From Vibrio genomosp. F10 str. ZF-129 (lineage in GTDB: Bacteria; Pseudomonadota; Gammaproteobacteria; Enterobacterales; Vibrionaceae): 64,000 nt of DNA. A model generated the notes under the pieces. That model was given only the letters and a program-made list of their open reading frames with translations. It searched no databases and was not told the DNA's origin. This document shows, in pieces, positions 29,322-38,742 of this stretch. A program made the position numbers and the translations under genes. The stretch is taken from positions 1 to 64,000 of the forward strand of contig NZ_AJYQ02000094.1 in NCBI RefSeq assembly GCF_000287055.2, written 5' to 3'. Within the stretch, counting starts at the first letter, position 1; each line of letters begins with the position of its first letter.

Positions 29322-30197
29322 TCAGTACAGGTTGTGCTTAGTATTGCCAGCAAACATTAACGCCCCTTCGATAGCATCAAACTGTGGCTCAACGATCCAC
29401 TGCTGAACAGGGGGGGACAACCATGCAACGATACGCTGTGCGATGCTTCCCATGAGGCAAATTTGATTTGCTCCCTTTTTGTTCAGTGCGATTAAGAACA
29501 TTTCTATATCGTTGGCTGTTTGTCTGAGCATCTCGATGGCAAGTTCATCGCCTTCATTTGCTAGCTGGAAAATAACCGGTGAAAACTGACCATAATCCTT
29601 TGGAATTGCGGTCTTTGACCATTCAACAATTTGGTCTACGTTGTTATTAAAATGCGACATAACATGTTGAGATAGTGCGGTGTCAGGGCGAATGCCATCT
29701 TGAGTCAAAAGCACTTGTTGAATGAGCCTTAAACCCATCACCGCGCCTCCCCCTTGATCTGAAATGGGAAACTCTCGACCTCCAACTACATGTTGCTGGC
29801 CATCCTTTAACAAAATGCCACAAGAACCCGTGCCACCAATCATGATCGCACCGTCTTTACCGTTATGAGCACCGACGCAAGCTCCGTACGCATCGGTGTT
29901 TAATGTGATGCTGGCAAATGGGTGTTCCAGTGCCATGAAGCTCTGCCAAGCCGATTTTTGTTCTGCACCAGCAAGGGCTAAGCCGACATGCATTGATGGG
30001 TAGTCGGCGTCAGTTAGCCCACCTTGCTGAGCCGCAGCTTCAATGGCATGCATAATAGAGGACATCGCGACATCAACCCCTAACAGGATGTTGGCACTGC
30101 CACTTTTTGCCTCTCCGACAAACTGGCCGCTTTGAGTGCGAATACGCGCACGACATGACGTACCGCCACCATCAATACCAACATAGAAAAGCGTCAT
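29322..30197 (-). CDS. N-acetylglucosamine kinase (BadF/BadG family)
   Basis: Phosphorylates GlcNAc using ATP, feeding GlcNAc-6-phosphate to catabolism. ATG 30197 (MTLFYVGIDGGG) is chosen because a GGGAGAG site lies upstream, giving 291 residues. The ASKHA fold is marked by the N-terminal phosphate loop GIDGGGTSCRARI, by the GGTGSCGILL loop near 125 and by a third glycine-rich LMGSIAQRI near 255. The acidic NTDAYGACVGAHNGKDG segment holds the likely catalytic Asp. The stop codon of the upstream GH9 gene is one base before the start, so translation is coupled. Confidence 0.92.
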   Translation of the reverse strand: MTLFYVGIDGGGTSCRARIRTQSGQFVGEAKSGSANILLGVDVAMSSIMHAIEAAAQQGGLTDADYPSMHVGLALAGAEQKSAWQSFMALEHPFASITLNTDAYGACVGAHNGKDGAIMIGGTGSCGILLKDGQQHVVGGREFPISDQGGGAVMGLRLIQQVLLTQDGIRPDTALSQHVMSHFNNNVDQIVEWSKTAIPKDYGQFSPVIFQLANEGDELAIEMLRQTANDIEMFLIALNKKGANQICLMGSIAQRIVAWLSPPVQQWIVEPQFDAIEGALMFAGNTKHNLY

Positions 30198-30198
30198 A

Positions 30199-31923
30199 TT
30201 ATTTCTCTCCCGTTTTAGAAACAAAGTGCTTATATTGGTTGATTATGGCGAATAAATACCATGCTCCGTGTGGGATCCATTGTTCTCCCCAGCGCCAGTT
30301 TTGTAGCATGTCATCCTTTTGGCCGTCGGGATTGAAGGCGATGTCTTGTTCGTTATCAAAGCCTGCTGTGATGCCATTGCATACACCGCCTTTGGCATTG
30401 AAAAAGCCTAAATGAGGTAAGTAATCTGGATTATTGTGACCGTGACCATCCAGCATGCACATGTTGTAAGGGTTAAGGCCAACGACCCAGTTTATTGCGT
30501 TTTGTGCGTAGTCAGAAAGCTGCTGTTTGAGTGCGCTATCGTCGATGTGTTGCTGTGCCATAAACGCCATGCTAGCCAAGGATCCTAATCGAGCATTTTC
30601 ACCTTGCCACCAGTAACCACTTTCATTTTTTTGTGCCACGAAAAACGCATCACGCTTCTCACCGTCGACCGATTTCACATACTGTCTTGGGTAACCAAAT
30701 GGGTTAGACACTTTAGTGGATATAGTAAGCTCAAACTGACAAGCTCGGTGAATGACGTGCTTAATTTGTTCGATAAACTCGCTATCCGTTTCTATGTCAA
30801 GATATTCACATAATGCAATAACGGGAAGCCCCGCTTCAGCGGCATGGAAGTATGGTCGTGATGCATCTTGGTTTGCAGACCAGAAATATTCGATGTGCTC
30901 ATCTGAGTGCTGTCTTGCGATCAAACGCTTTGCCCAAGCTCTCGATTCTGCGAGGTATTCTTGCTTATCTGTCGTGCGGAAAAGCTCGGTAGCAGCGACC
31001 AGTGCACAGTATTCATCAATAATATTTTCTTCACCATCATTGATGTATTGAGTGTTGTATTCGGTTAAGTGCCAGTAAGCGCTTTCTGCTGCCGCTAGGT
31101 AGTCTGCTTGTGTGAATTCACCGTGAATCTCCAAACGAGCCGCTGCCGCTAACGCCGCGATAGAGATGCCGCCGCCTTGACGAAAGCCTGCTTGATAGTC
31201 TTCACCTTTGTGCCCATCTTGAGTCTCGTAGGCACAAATTTCACGTTGCTTGACGTCTTTGCTCCACTTGTCAAAAACAGTCATGTAAAAAAATCCCTCA
31301 GAGTTTTGCATCCGAACTAAAAAGTCAGCACCAAACAAAGCCTCTTCCTTAAGGCGAGTGCGAGAAAATGGATCAAAACCTGAGTGATCTTCTAAAAGAG
31401 TTAACCCTTTCAACATGTTCCATACCACCATGGGTATTTGTTGAGGGTTTAAGTAGTTAGCGTAAGAGAGGTGGCTTAAATACTTGCTCACGTCTCCAGA
31501 AGCATCGTACCAGCCGCCATGCACGTCGGCAGTGACATTTGTGCCTAGCAGCGGTACTTGCTTATCTTGCTGATCATAAATTCCACCACAACGTTGGGAT
31601 TTAAAGTAATGCAGTACATCTGAAAATGTACGTTGCATCAGAATCCCTTCCGATATTTCAAAGCTTTCTGACTGAGTGCCTTCAAACTCGATGTAGTAGT
31701 GCCCAGGAGTAACACATTCAGAGAAGTCGATAGTGTAGAAATAGCCTTGATGCCATTGCCCGCAACGCTCCCCGTTACTCACAGAAAGAGGTAATACATT
31801 TTGATGATCATTTGTACTCACAAGAGTGGCGGTCATTGAAGACAGCGTTGAAGCTGTTGTCATAATGATCGCTTGCTTGGCACCCTGTGTTTCATAACCG
31901 ATATGGTTAGTGAGTAACTGCAT
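30199..31923 (-). CDS. GH9 exo-beta-D-glucosaminidase (chitin-operon type)
   Basis: Family 9 glycoside hydrolase long annotated as an endoglucanase; a Photobacterium profundum homologue was shown to be an exo-beta-D-glucosaminidase, so it probably trims glucosamine-containing disaccharides. ATG 31923 is chosen over the TTG at 31926 because GGAG is well spaced, giving 574 residues. An N-terminal immunoglobulin-like CelD_N domain (about 1-100) precedes the (alpha/alpha)6 barrel, seen in GGWYDASGDVSKYLSH (catalytic-base region DASGD) and the end region NPYNMCMLDGHGHNNPDYLPH. The catalytic acid lies further on, near NIIDEYC or the C-terminal part; I cannot fix it. No signal peptide, so cytoplasmic. 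Confidence 0.88.
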   Translation of the reverse strand: MQLLTNHIGYETQGAKQAIIMTTASTLSSMTATLVSTNDHQNVLPLSVSNGERCGQWHQGYFYTIDFSECVTPGHYYIEFEGTQSESFEISEGILMQRTFSDVLHYFKSQRCGGIYDQQDKQVPLLGTNVTADVHGGWYDASGDVSKYLSHLSYANYLNPQQIPMVVWNMLKGLTLLEDHSGFDPFSRTRLKEEALFGADFLVRMQNSEGFFYMTVFDKWSKDVKQREICAYETQDGHKGEDYQAGFRQGGGISIAALAAAARLEIHGEFTQADYLAAAESAYWHLTEYNTQYINDGEENIIDEYCALVAATELFRTTDKQEYLAESRAWAKRLIARQHSDEHIEYFWSANQDASRPYFHAAEAGLPVIALCEYLDIETDSEFIEQIKHVIHRACQFELTISTKVSNPFGYPRQYVKSVDGEKRDAFFVAQKNESGYWWQGENARLGSLASMAFMAQQHIDDSALKQQLSDYAQNAINWVVGLNPYNMCMLDGHGHNNPDYLPHLGFFNAKGGVCNGITAGFDNEQDIAFNPDGQKDDMLQNWRWGEQWIPHGAWYLFAIINQYKHFVSKTGEK

Positions 31924-31997
31924 CAAATATCTCCGAATTTACAATGACTATTTTGGTAGTAAGTTGAGCCTAGTGCGAACACCAGGCTGGATTAAGA

Positions 31998-32993
31998 TTA
32001 CGATTCAAATAAATAGCAACGGACAAAGTGATTGTCTGAAAGCTGAGTGACTTCAGGCAGGTGCTCTGTACATTTTGGCGTAGCATGAGTACAGCGGCCT
32101 GCAAATGGGCAACCAACAGAAGCCGGTGTCCAAAGAGGTATCTCACCCTTGTTGCCTTCTAACTTGGTATGGATCGATTTGCTAGGATCCGGCACGGCTG
32201 AAATAAGCAGCTTAGTGTACGGGTGCTGAGGGTTTGAGATAACTTCATCGGTATCGCCCCACTCAACCATGTGACCTACGTACATAACGGAGATATCTTC
32301 AGCAATGTAACGCGCTGTAGCGATATCGTGCGTGATGTAAAGAAGAGACATTTGTTTTTCAAACTTCATCTCTTCCATCAGGTTCAAAACACCAGCACGG
32401 ATTGAAACGTCAAGCATAGATGTTGGTTCATCCGCGAGTACAACTTCAGCACCAACGGCAATGTTACGCGCAAGGTTGACACGTTGACGTTGACCACCAG
32501 AAAGTTGATGCGGGAATTTAGCCGCGGTTTCTTTTGGTGGAATCAGTCCAACTTGCTGTAAGAGGTCATGGACACGTTCTTCCAGCTCTTTCTGATTACC
32601 CGGCGTTACCTTTTTATGAATCAGCAACGGTCGAGCGATGTGGTGAAAGATGTTGTGAGTCGGGTTTAAAGAACCAAACGGGTCTTGCCATACCATTTGC
32701 ACACCTTCACGGTAGTGCATCAGATCTTTTCTGGCGGTGATTTCTTGAATATCACGACCTTTATATTCGATCACGCCATTGCTAGGTGCGTACATTTTCG
32801 CGATCATTTTTGCTGTTGTTGATTTACCCGAACCGGATTCACCGACAACCGCTAGACCTCTTCCTTTGTACATTTTGAAAGAAACGTCGTTAATCGCACG
32901 CATTCTTGATTGTTTTATGGAGTTACTGTTTAGAGGGAAGTCTTTAACGACATTTTTCCCTTCAATTAGTAAATCACCGTATTGTTTGCTCAT
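31998..32993 (-). CDS. Chitooligosaccharide ABC importer, ATPase (OppF/DppF type)
   Basis: One of two ATPases that power import of chitin disaccharides. The 331 residues carry Walker A VVGESGSGKSTTAKMIA, signature LSGGQRQRVNLARNIA, Walker B VVLADEPTSMLDVS and switch histidine YITHDIATARYIAED. It ends in the Opp-type C-terminal extension with cysteines in GCPFAGRCTHATPKC, a pattern often linked to an iron-sulfur site in this family. Sequence alone would say oligopeptide transporter; the chitin genes on both sides decide the substrate. Confidence 0.93.
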   Translation of the reverse strand: MSKQYGDLLIEGKNVVKDFPLNSNSIKQSRMRAINDVSFKMYKGRGLAVVGESGSGKSTTAKMIAKMYAPSNGVIEYKGRDIQEITARKDLMHYREGVQMVWQDPFGSLNPTHNIFHHIARPLLIHKKVTPGNQKELEERVHDLLQQVGLIPPKETAAKFPHQLSGGQRQRVNLARNIAVGAEVVLADEPTSMLDVSIRAGVLNLMEEMKFEKQMSLLYITHDIATARYIAEDISVMYVGHMVEWGDTDEVISNPQHPYTKLLISAVPDPSKSIHTKLEGNKGEIPLWTPASVGCPFAGRCTHATPKCTEHLPEVTQLSDNHFVRCYLFES

Positions 32994-33032
32994 AATTGTC
33001 TCCAGAAACTTTTTTATTTTATCTTTTAATGC

Positions 33033-34016
33033 TTAGGCTTTAGCTTGAGCAATAGGCTCACCGTATAGGTGACAATTTGATAAACGATTAGGCTCTATTT
33101 GACGAAGCGACGTCGGTACCTTGGTACAGGCTTCGTGGACACGATCACAACGAGCTTGGAAGCGACAACCTTGCGGAATTTCTAGCAAGTTGAGTGGGCT
33201 ACCAGGTATACCCGTCAATTTCGTTTTAGGGCCAATTAATGGAGGGAAAGAGCTAGATAACCCTTTAGTATAAGGATGGTAAGGGCTTTCCAGAATTTCT
33301 TTTGATGGCGCGACTTCAATCAGTTCACCTGAATACATGATGCCAATGCGGTCTGAGAATTCGACCATCAACGAGATATCATGGGTAATGAACAAGATAG
33401 CGAAACCAAACTCATCTTTAAGTGCATAAATCTTTTGTAGAATCTCACGCTGTACCACCACATCGAGAGCGGTTGTTGGCTCATCCATGATGATCATCTT
33501 CGGGTTTAATGCGAGTGCAATCGCAATAACCAAACGCTGACGCATACCACCAGAGAACTGGTGAGGGTAATCATTCAAGCGACTAGGGTGAATATCTACG
33601 ATTTCCAGTAAACCTTCAGCACGACGTTTCGCTTGCTCGCGAGTCATGTTGGTGTGACGCATAATCACGTCGCAAAACTGCTCTTCCATGGTCAGAACAG
33701 GGTTCAGTGCGTTCATTGCACTTTGGAACACCATTGACATCTCACTCCAGCGGAATGCTTGCATGCGCTCGTCGCTGTATTGAAGAATATCTTCACCGTT
33801 GAAGATAACCTCACCACCGGTTATGAAAGCGGGCGGCTTGTGAAGGCGCATCAGCGAGAATGCAACGGTTGATTTACCACAGCCGGACTCACCAGCTAGA
33901 CCAAATACCTCACCTGGTGCGATATCGAAGCTAACGTTATTACAAGCGCGAACATCGCCAGCATCTGTAATATAGTCAACACATAGGTTACGGATAGAAA
34001 TGATTGGTTCAGTCAT
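33033..34016 (-). CDS. Chitooligosaccharide ABC importer, ATPase (OppD/DppD type)
   Basis: Second ATPase of the importer. The 327 residues include Walker A LAGESGCGKSTVAFSLM, signature FSGGMRQRLVIAIALAL, Walker B MIIMDEPTTALDV and FITHDISLMVEF. A C-terminal Opp extension, GCRFQARCDRVHEAC, has the same cysteine arrangement as its partner. It follows the DppC-like permease by 2 bases and precedes the DppF-like gene by 39, so all four transporter genes form one transcription unit. Confidence 0.93.
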   Translation of the reverse strand: MTEPIISIRNLCVDYITDAGDVRACNNVSFDIAPGEVFGLAGESGCGKSTVAFSLMRLHKPPAFITGGEVIFNGEDILQYSDERMQAFRWSEMSMVFQSAMNALNPVLTMEEQFCDVIMRHTNMTREQAKRRAEGLLEIVDIHPSRLNDYPHQFSGGMRQRLVIAIALALNPKMIIMDEPTTALDVVVQREILQKIYALKDEFGFAILFITHDISLMVEFSDRIGIMYSGELIEVAPSKEILESPYHPYTKGLSSSFPPLIGPKTKLTGIPGSPLNLLEIPQGCRFQARCDRVHEACTKVPTSLRQIEPNRLSNCHLYGEPIAQAKA

Positions 34017-34018
34017 AA

Positions 34019-35044
34019 TTATTTATCTCCGCTCCAAAGTGCGTTTTGTGGTGGAAGGTCTGGTTGACGCTCGGTTTTGTCTTGCTTAGCAAGTTTCTTC
34101 CAGCGTTTCATGCCTTTGTGTGAACGTAGCTGAGGGTTAGCAATTTCATCCACTGCGAAGTTAAGCAGCGCAAGACCAGTAACCAGTAATGTGATAGCGA
34201 CACAAGGAGCCAATAGTTCCCACCAAGCGCCGATAAGCATTGATGAAGAAGTTTGGACGTTGTAAAGCATGATGCCCCAGCTGATGGTGTTTGAATCACC
34301 TAAGCCTAAGAACGACAACGTTGCTTCCATCATGATTGCGTACATGACAGAGCCGATGAAACTTGCACCTACAATGGAAACTAGGTTTGGAAGAATCTCA
34401 ACAAAGATGATACGGAAAGACGATTCGCCCAACACTTCAGCTGCTTTAACAAATTCTTTTTCACGCAGTGCCAAAGTTTGCGAACGCACGACCCTTGCAC
34501 CCCAAGCCCAGGACATAAAGCCGATGACTAAGGTTATGGTCATTGGCCCTGCCTCACCAATAAATGCGGCGACCACGAAGAGTAATGGATACTGAGGAAT
34601 GACCAGCATGATGTTCATTGCTGCAGTCAGTACGTCATCCACTCGGCCACCAAAGTAACCCGCAGAGACACCAATAACTGTCGCAAGGAAACACACGGTA
34701 ATACCCGCACCAAACCCTACCGCTAATGATACTCGTGCACCGTAGGCGACTTGTGACCAAACATCTCGGCCCATACGTGAAGTACCTAGTACATGGTCAG
34801 CCTTCTTAGACATGATCATGGTACGGCGATCGGTGGCTAGATTTTCTGCGACCCAACCATCTGGGTTTGCTTGTGCACTTTTGACAACGAAGCTTGGGTA
34901 TTCATGTGGATTACCGGTTCGCTTGTCAGGAGCGTGTTTAGTGATTAACGGTGCAGCCAGTGCAATGAAAATGAACAGACTTAAAATAACGACACCGGTT
35001 AGCGCCATTGGATTGCGCCAAATGAGTTTTGCAAATTCTTTCAT
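34019..35044 (-). CDS. Chitooligosaccharide ABC importer, permease (OppC/DppC type)
   Basis: Inner-membrane permease. The 341 residues begin with a cytosolic stretch and a membrane helix (about 13-35), then a periplasmic loop, then the BPD_transp_1 domain with five further helices and the coupling segment AAEVLGESSFRIIFVEILPNLV near 205. DppC-type N-terminus (WRNPMALTGVVIL). The C-terminal tail is long and polar. It is 2 bases from the upstream permease and from the downstream ATPase, which indicates tight coupling. Confidence 0.93.
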   Translation of the reverse strand: MKEFAKLIWRNPMALTGVVILSLFIFIALAAPLITKHAPDKRTGNPHEYPSFVVKSAQANPDGWVAENLATDRRTMIMSKKADHVLGTSRMGRDVWSQVAYGARVSLAVGFGAGITVCFLATVIGVSAGYFGGRVDDVLTAAMNIMLVIPQYPLLFVVAAFIGEAGPMTITLVIGFMSWAWGARVVRSQTLALREKEFVKAAEVLGESSFRIIFVEILPNLVSIVGASFIGSVMYAIMMEATLSFLGLGDSNTISWGIMLYNVQTSSSMLIGAWWELLAPCVAITLLVTGLALLNFAVDEIANPQLRSHKGMKRWKKLAKQDKTERQPDLPPQNALWSGDK

Positions 35045-35046
35045 GA

Positions 35047-36033
35047 TTATTTACCACCCTTACGTAGGCGAGGGTCTAAAACAACGTACAGCATGTCAGC
35101 AACTAGGTTAAAGAACAGCATGAATAGCGTCATGATAAGCAGTTGTCCTTGAAGAACCTGGTAATCACGAGCGTTAATAGCGTTGAATAGCACGCTGCCA
35201 AGACCTGGATAGTTGAAGATGATTTCGATGATTAGTTGACCACCGATAGCCATACCTAAAGACATAGATAATGCGGTAACACTCGGAAGCAGTGCATTTC
35301 GAGCCGCATAGTTAAAGACGACGCGGTTTTCTGAAAGACCTTTGCCTTTCGCCATCGTGATGTAGTCTTCAGCGAGAAGGTTAATCATGTTGTTACGCAT
35401 GTTGACTAGGAAGCCACCAATTTGAACAACAGAAGCACAAATCAAAGGTAGAACAGCGTGGTAAGCCACATCTTTGATGAACTCCCAGCTTGTCCAGTCT
35501 GGTAATGTGCCTGCGGTATATGCGTAGCCTGTTGGGAACCACTTTAAGCCAATTGCAAAGGTAAATAGTGCAATCATCGCAATAACAACCTGAGGAACCG
35601 CTTGTAGAATAAGCATGCCTGGCGTAACAAAAGCATCGTATTTACTACCGCGTTTCCACGCTGCGAAGATCCCTAGAATCGAACCTAGTGAAAAAGATAG
35701 AATTACCGCAGTACCAGCTAGAAACAGTGACCAACCGAATGCGCCACCTAGCAGTGTATTTACTGATAATGGATAAAACTGGATGGATGTACCAAGTTCC
35801 CAGCTAAGAATGTTCTTCATGTATGCTGCGTATTGGACTAGTAAGCCTCCATCAACGAAGCCTAAAAGTTCTTTCATCGCTGCAATACGTTCAGGAGTAA
35901 CTTGAACAGAAGCGTTTGCAAACATCATGGTAACAGGGTCACCAGGCATTGCTCTTGGAATAATAAAGTTTAACGTCGCTGCAACTAATAGTGCGACAAA
36001 ATAAAATGACAAACGTCTAAAAAAATAACCCAT
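35047..36033 (-). CDS. Chitooligosaccharide ABC importer, permease (OppB/DppB type)
   Basis: Partner permease. The 328 residues start with the typical DppB N-terminus (helix about 10-30, then RAMPGDPVTMMF). The BPD_transp_1 region follows with AKGKGLSENRVVFNYAARNALLPSVT as coupling helix near 225-250, and the end reads LVADMLYVVLDPRLRKGGK, a common OppB ending. It is separated from the binding-protein gene by 170 bases that contain a terminator-like hairpin, so the permease should be made at a lower level than the binding protein. Confidence 0.93.
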   Translation of the reverse strand: MGYFFRRLSFYFVALLVAATLNFIIPRAMPGDPVTMMFANASVQVTPERIAAMKELLGFVDGGLLVQYAAYMKNILSWELGTSIQFYPLSVNTLLGGAFGWSLFLAGTAVILSFSLGSILGIFAAWKRGSKYDAFVTPGMLILQAVPQVVIAMIALFTFAIGLKWFPTGYAYTAGTLPDWTSWEFIKDVAYHAVLPLICASVVQIGGFLVNMRNNMINLLAEDYITMAKGKGLSENRVVFNYAARNALLPSVTALSMSLGMAIGGQLIIEIIFNYPGLGSVLFNAINARDYQVLQGQLLIMTLFMLFFNLVADMLYVVLDPRLRKGGK

Positions 36034-36105
36034 AACTCACACCTTACTCACCCAGATTGTTTCCCTGTCTCTGGATTCAGGTCGCTCCTAGCGAAAATTT
36101 AGAGC

Positions 36106-36158
36106 GAAAAATCCCCTGACGACGAGCGCCATACTGTTCAACACAGAGTGGGGATTTT
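36106..36158 (-). terminator. Attenuator between binding protein and permease genes
   Basis: On the minus strand, AAAATCCCC and GGGGATTTT form a 9-bp stem closed by a long (34-base) loop, and a T run follows. Placed between the binding-protein stop and the permease, it probably lowers transporter expression relative to the binding protein. Confidence 0.6.
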
Positions 36159-36203
36159 AGTTGGCGACGAACGGGATGTTCGCCGCTAGAAATGAACTTC
36201 TAC

Positions 36204-37886
36204 TTATTTAACTGGTTTTAGGTCCAGTACGTGAAGTAGACGCTCAGGGATACCAGCCCAAATGTTTGGACGGCCTTTAGAGTTCTCTTCGTTCCACCAA
36301 CCTGTGAAGCGAGTAGTATTGTATTGGTACATGTAAGCACCAGACAGTACAGGAACCGTTACTTGGTCAGCAGCGATGATTTGTTGGATACCGTGAGCGA
36401 TAGCTAGCTGCTCATTCTTATCAGCTGTTTTGTAGAAGCTGTTAAGTAGGTTATCTAACTTCTCATTTTTGTAGAAGTGCATTGCGAAACGTGGCATACC
36501 TTCACCGTTTTGCAACGCTGAGTTATATGCACTGTTCCAGTATGTGTACGGATCAGCACCGTGGAAGTAGTTTGTGTAAGCTACATCATAAGTACCTTCA
36601 AGCATTGCTTGGTTGTACACAGAGAAGTCAGGCGTACGAGCACGAGCTTGGATGCCAACTTCAGTTAACTGCTCTACCGCTAGTTGAACCGTGTTGTTAA
36701 AGTCAGTCCAGCCATTTGGAGATTGAATCAGTAGTTCAAAAGGCTTACCAGAAGGAGTGTCAACAAAACCATCGTTGTTTACATCTTTAAAGCCTGCTTC
36801 AGCAAGTAGCTTCTTAGCGCCTTCAACGTTGTATGTGTTGTAACCTTGGTATTTCTTGTGTGTTGCTTCGTCAGACCAAGCTTCGAATGTGTAACCGATG
36901 CCTGAAGCGAAATCGTTCACAGTACCGCCGCCGTAGAATGCGATATCAATGATAGTTTGACGGTCAAGAGCCATAGAGAATGCGCGACGGAATTCAACGT
37001 TGTTCAACGCTTCGTTCTTAGCTGCATCTGGGTTTTTGAAGTTCAGTACGAACGCTTGAGTACCTGATGGCGGGTACCAGTAGTGATGCTCTTCGCTTGC
37101 TGCAGCGTATGTGCGATCGATGTCTGGAATGAATGAAGAAGTCCAGTCCATTTCGCTGTTGATGACTTTACCTAGGAATTGGTCGTTGTTTGCAATTTGT
37201 GGAACACGCAAACAATCAACGTCTAGGTTGTCAGCATCCCAGTAATTTGGGTTAGCACATTGAACGTAAAGTTGTGGAGTAAACGTATCAACAACAGTAA
37301 ACGGACCTGAACCTACTGGGTTTTCGTTAGTAAATGTTGCTGGCTCTTTAACGTCTTTCCACACGTGCTCAGGAACAACAGGTACTTTTACGATTTCGTA
37401 AGGTACGTTTGAGTTCGCTTCGCTTAAGCGGAATTTAACTTGGTATTCATTCAGCTTTTCAACACCAGTGATCCAAGCGTTGATACCACTTTGGTCTAGT
37501 TCTGGTTTTGATTTAACTAGGTTGAATGAGAATACAACGTCATCTGCAGTGAATGCTTCACCATCTGACCATTTCACACCTTTACGGATGTCGAACGTTA
37601 CGCTCATTAGGTCATCAGACATTTCAAAACCAGTCGCTAAACGGAAAACAGGCGTGTTGCCGTGCATTTCGTTAAAGACAACTAGAGGCTCATACATGAA
37701 GTCTGTAGTGGTATGTAGGTTAGTCGCACCTAGGTACGGGTTAAAGTTACGTACAAAAGTCGTAAACTCTTTTGGGTGAACGGTTAGTTCACTGCGCTCA
37801 GCAGCAGTAGCTACTGATGCAAAACCCGTTGTCGCAGTTGCAATAATTGCAGTTGCTAGTACTGTTTTTTTTATATTGGCAAGCAT
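36204..37886 (-). CDS. cbp: Periplasmic chitooligosaccharide-binding protein (SBP family 5)
   Basis: Binds (GlcNAc)n in the periplasm, delivers it to the importer and, in V. cholerae, holds ChiS inactive until ligand arrives (known from that species). The 560 residues have a signal peptide (about 1-29, cut after TAA), then the family 5 fold: GSGPFTVVDTF, FRRAFSMALDRQTIIDIAFYGGG and AKKLLAEAGFKDVNNDGFVDTPSGKPFELLIQSP with the usual DxNxDG-like metal loop. It is the first gene of the operon, with a leader that contains a CCTCCG/CGGAGG hairpin. The gene symbol follows V. cholerae usage and is not universal. Confidence 0.93.
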   Translation of the reverse strand: MLANIKKTVLATAIIATATTGFASVATAAERSELTVHPKEFTTFVRNFNPYLGATNLHTTTDFMYEPLVVFNEMHGNTPVFRLATGFEMSDDLMSVTFDIRKGVKWSDGEAFTADDVVFSFNLVKSKPELDQSGINAWITGVEKLNEYQVKFRLSEANSNVPYEIVKVPVVPEHVWKDVKEPATFTNENPVGSGPFTVVDTFTPQLYVQCANPNYWDADNLDVDCLRVPQIANNDQFLGKVINSEMDWTSSFIPDIDRTYAAASEEHHYWYPPSGTQAFVLNFKNPDAAKNEALNNVEFRRAFSMALDRQTIIDIAFYGGGTVNDFASGIGYTFEAWSDEATHKKYQGYNTYNVEGAKKLLAEAGFKDVNNDGFVDTPSGKPFELLIQSPNGWTDFNNTVQLAVEQLTEVGIQARARTPDFSVYNQAMLEGTYDVAYTNYFHGADPYTYWNSAYNSALQNGEGMPRFAMHFYKNEKLDNLLNSFYKTADKNEQLAIAHGIQQIIAADQVTVPVLSGAYMYQYNTTRFTGWWNEENSKGRPNIWAGIPERLLHVLDLKPVK

Positions 37887-38320
37887 AGCTGTTCCTTACT
37901 ATTTGCTTTCGTTTCACTGTGGAAGGAATGTTATCAATTGATTAACACTCTCTAAGACCTACCTCCGTTCATCATTTATTAATCGGAGGAATCAATAAAT
38001 AGGAGTGGCCTGTAGGCCTTAGGCACAGTAAGAAGACACCGTAACGACAAAATTAGCAATTACGATTCCCGTTAAAAACGTTAAAACCCAAACTCCTTAC
38101 GTCATAAACGTTAAATTATGCGCTTCTGCTATAAAATTGAACAAATAATAACAGTCGATCTAGGTCTCATTTTAACGAGGGAACCAATAATAGGTTAGTG
38201 TCCACTATCAATTAATAGCCTATTTATATTGGTGTTTTATTGTGGGGTTTGTTTGTGAGATCAGGGTCACTCGTAGAATGTTACGTCAATTTCGTGTGAA
38301 AAATTATTATGACGATTTGT

Positions 38321-38336
38321 TGTGATTCAGTTCGCA
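38321..38336. promoter_or_regulatory. Possible CRP binding site upstream of the chitobiose operon
   Basis: TGTGA-TTCAGT-TCGCA fits the CRP consensus TGTGA-N6-TCACA with one mismatch, flanked by T-rich and A-rich bases. It is about 435 bases before the binding-protein ATG, farther than usual unless the promoter is distant. Overlapping it, CAGTTC and GAACTG form an inverted repeat. Candidate only. Confidence 0.4.
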
Positions 38337-38709
38337 AATTGAACTGTTATTTTGATTTTTAACTGTATTTTATAGGAAATAAGCTGTTTTTAACTCGTTT
38401 TATATCGAGAGTTTCATGATAAACCGGTCTTAATTTATGATAAGAAAAAACAATAATTAGACAGTGTTGTTGCTTTTTGTCGGCTCTAAATTTACGCCTA
38501 GCTCAGGCTAACGAAAGGTATGACCTAGAAGCGACTTATACTCTTGTTTGCGTGTCGCAATCGGTGTAGCACGATTTAGGCAAGGCAAGGAGCAGGTATT
38601 CTTATCTGATGATTAACCGAAGGGCGGCCCAGGGTTAGTTACCTCAAACGACGCCATACACCTCATAGATTGGCCTTTGCGACTAAGAAGCATATGTACA
38701 CGAGAAGCC

Positions 38710-38742
38710 GAGATTGAATAAGAAAAGATGAGATTGAATAAG
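38710..38742. repeat. Tandem 13-bp direct repeat
   Basis: GAGATTGAATAAG occurs at 38710-38722 and again at 38730-38742, a period of 20 bases (two helical turns). It lies just upstream of the chiS terminator, at the edge of a GC-richer block. Cause unknown. Confidence 0.7.

Noticed and set aside
38251..38272. GTGA...TCAC palindrome considered as a CRP or SlmA site
   Set aside because: The half-sites are 8 bases apart, which fits neither CRP (N6) nor SlmA (N4).
38461..38700. tmRNA, 6S, RNase P RNA, c-di-GMP riboswitch or integron attC in the chiS spacer
   Set aside because: None of the conserved sequence motifs of these elements could be found by eye in either strand.
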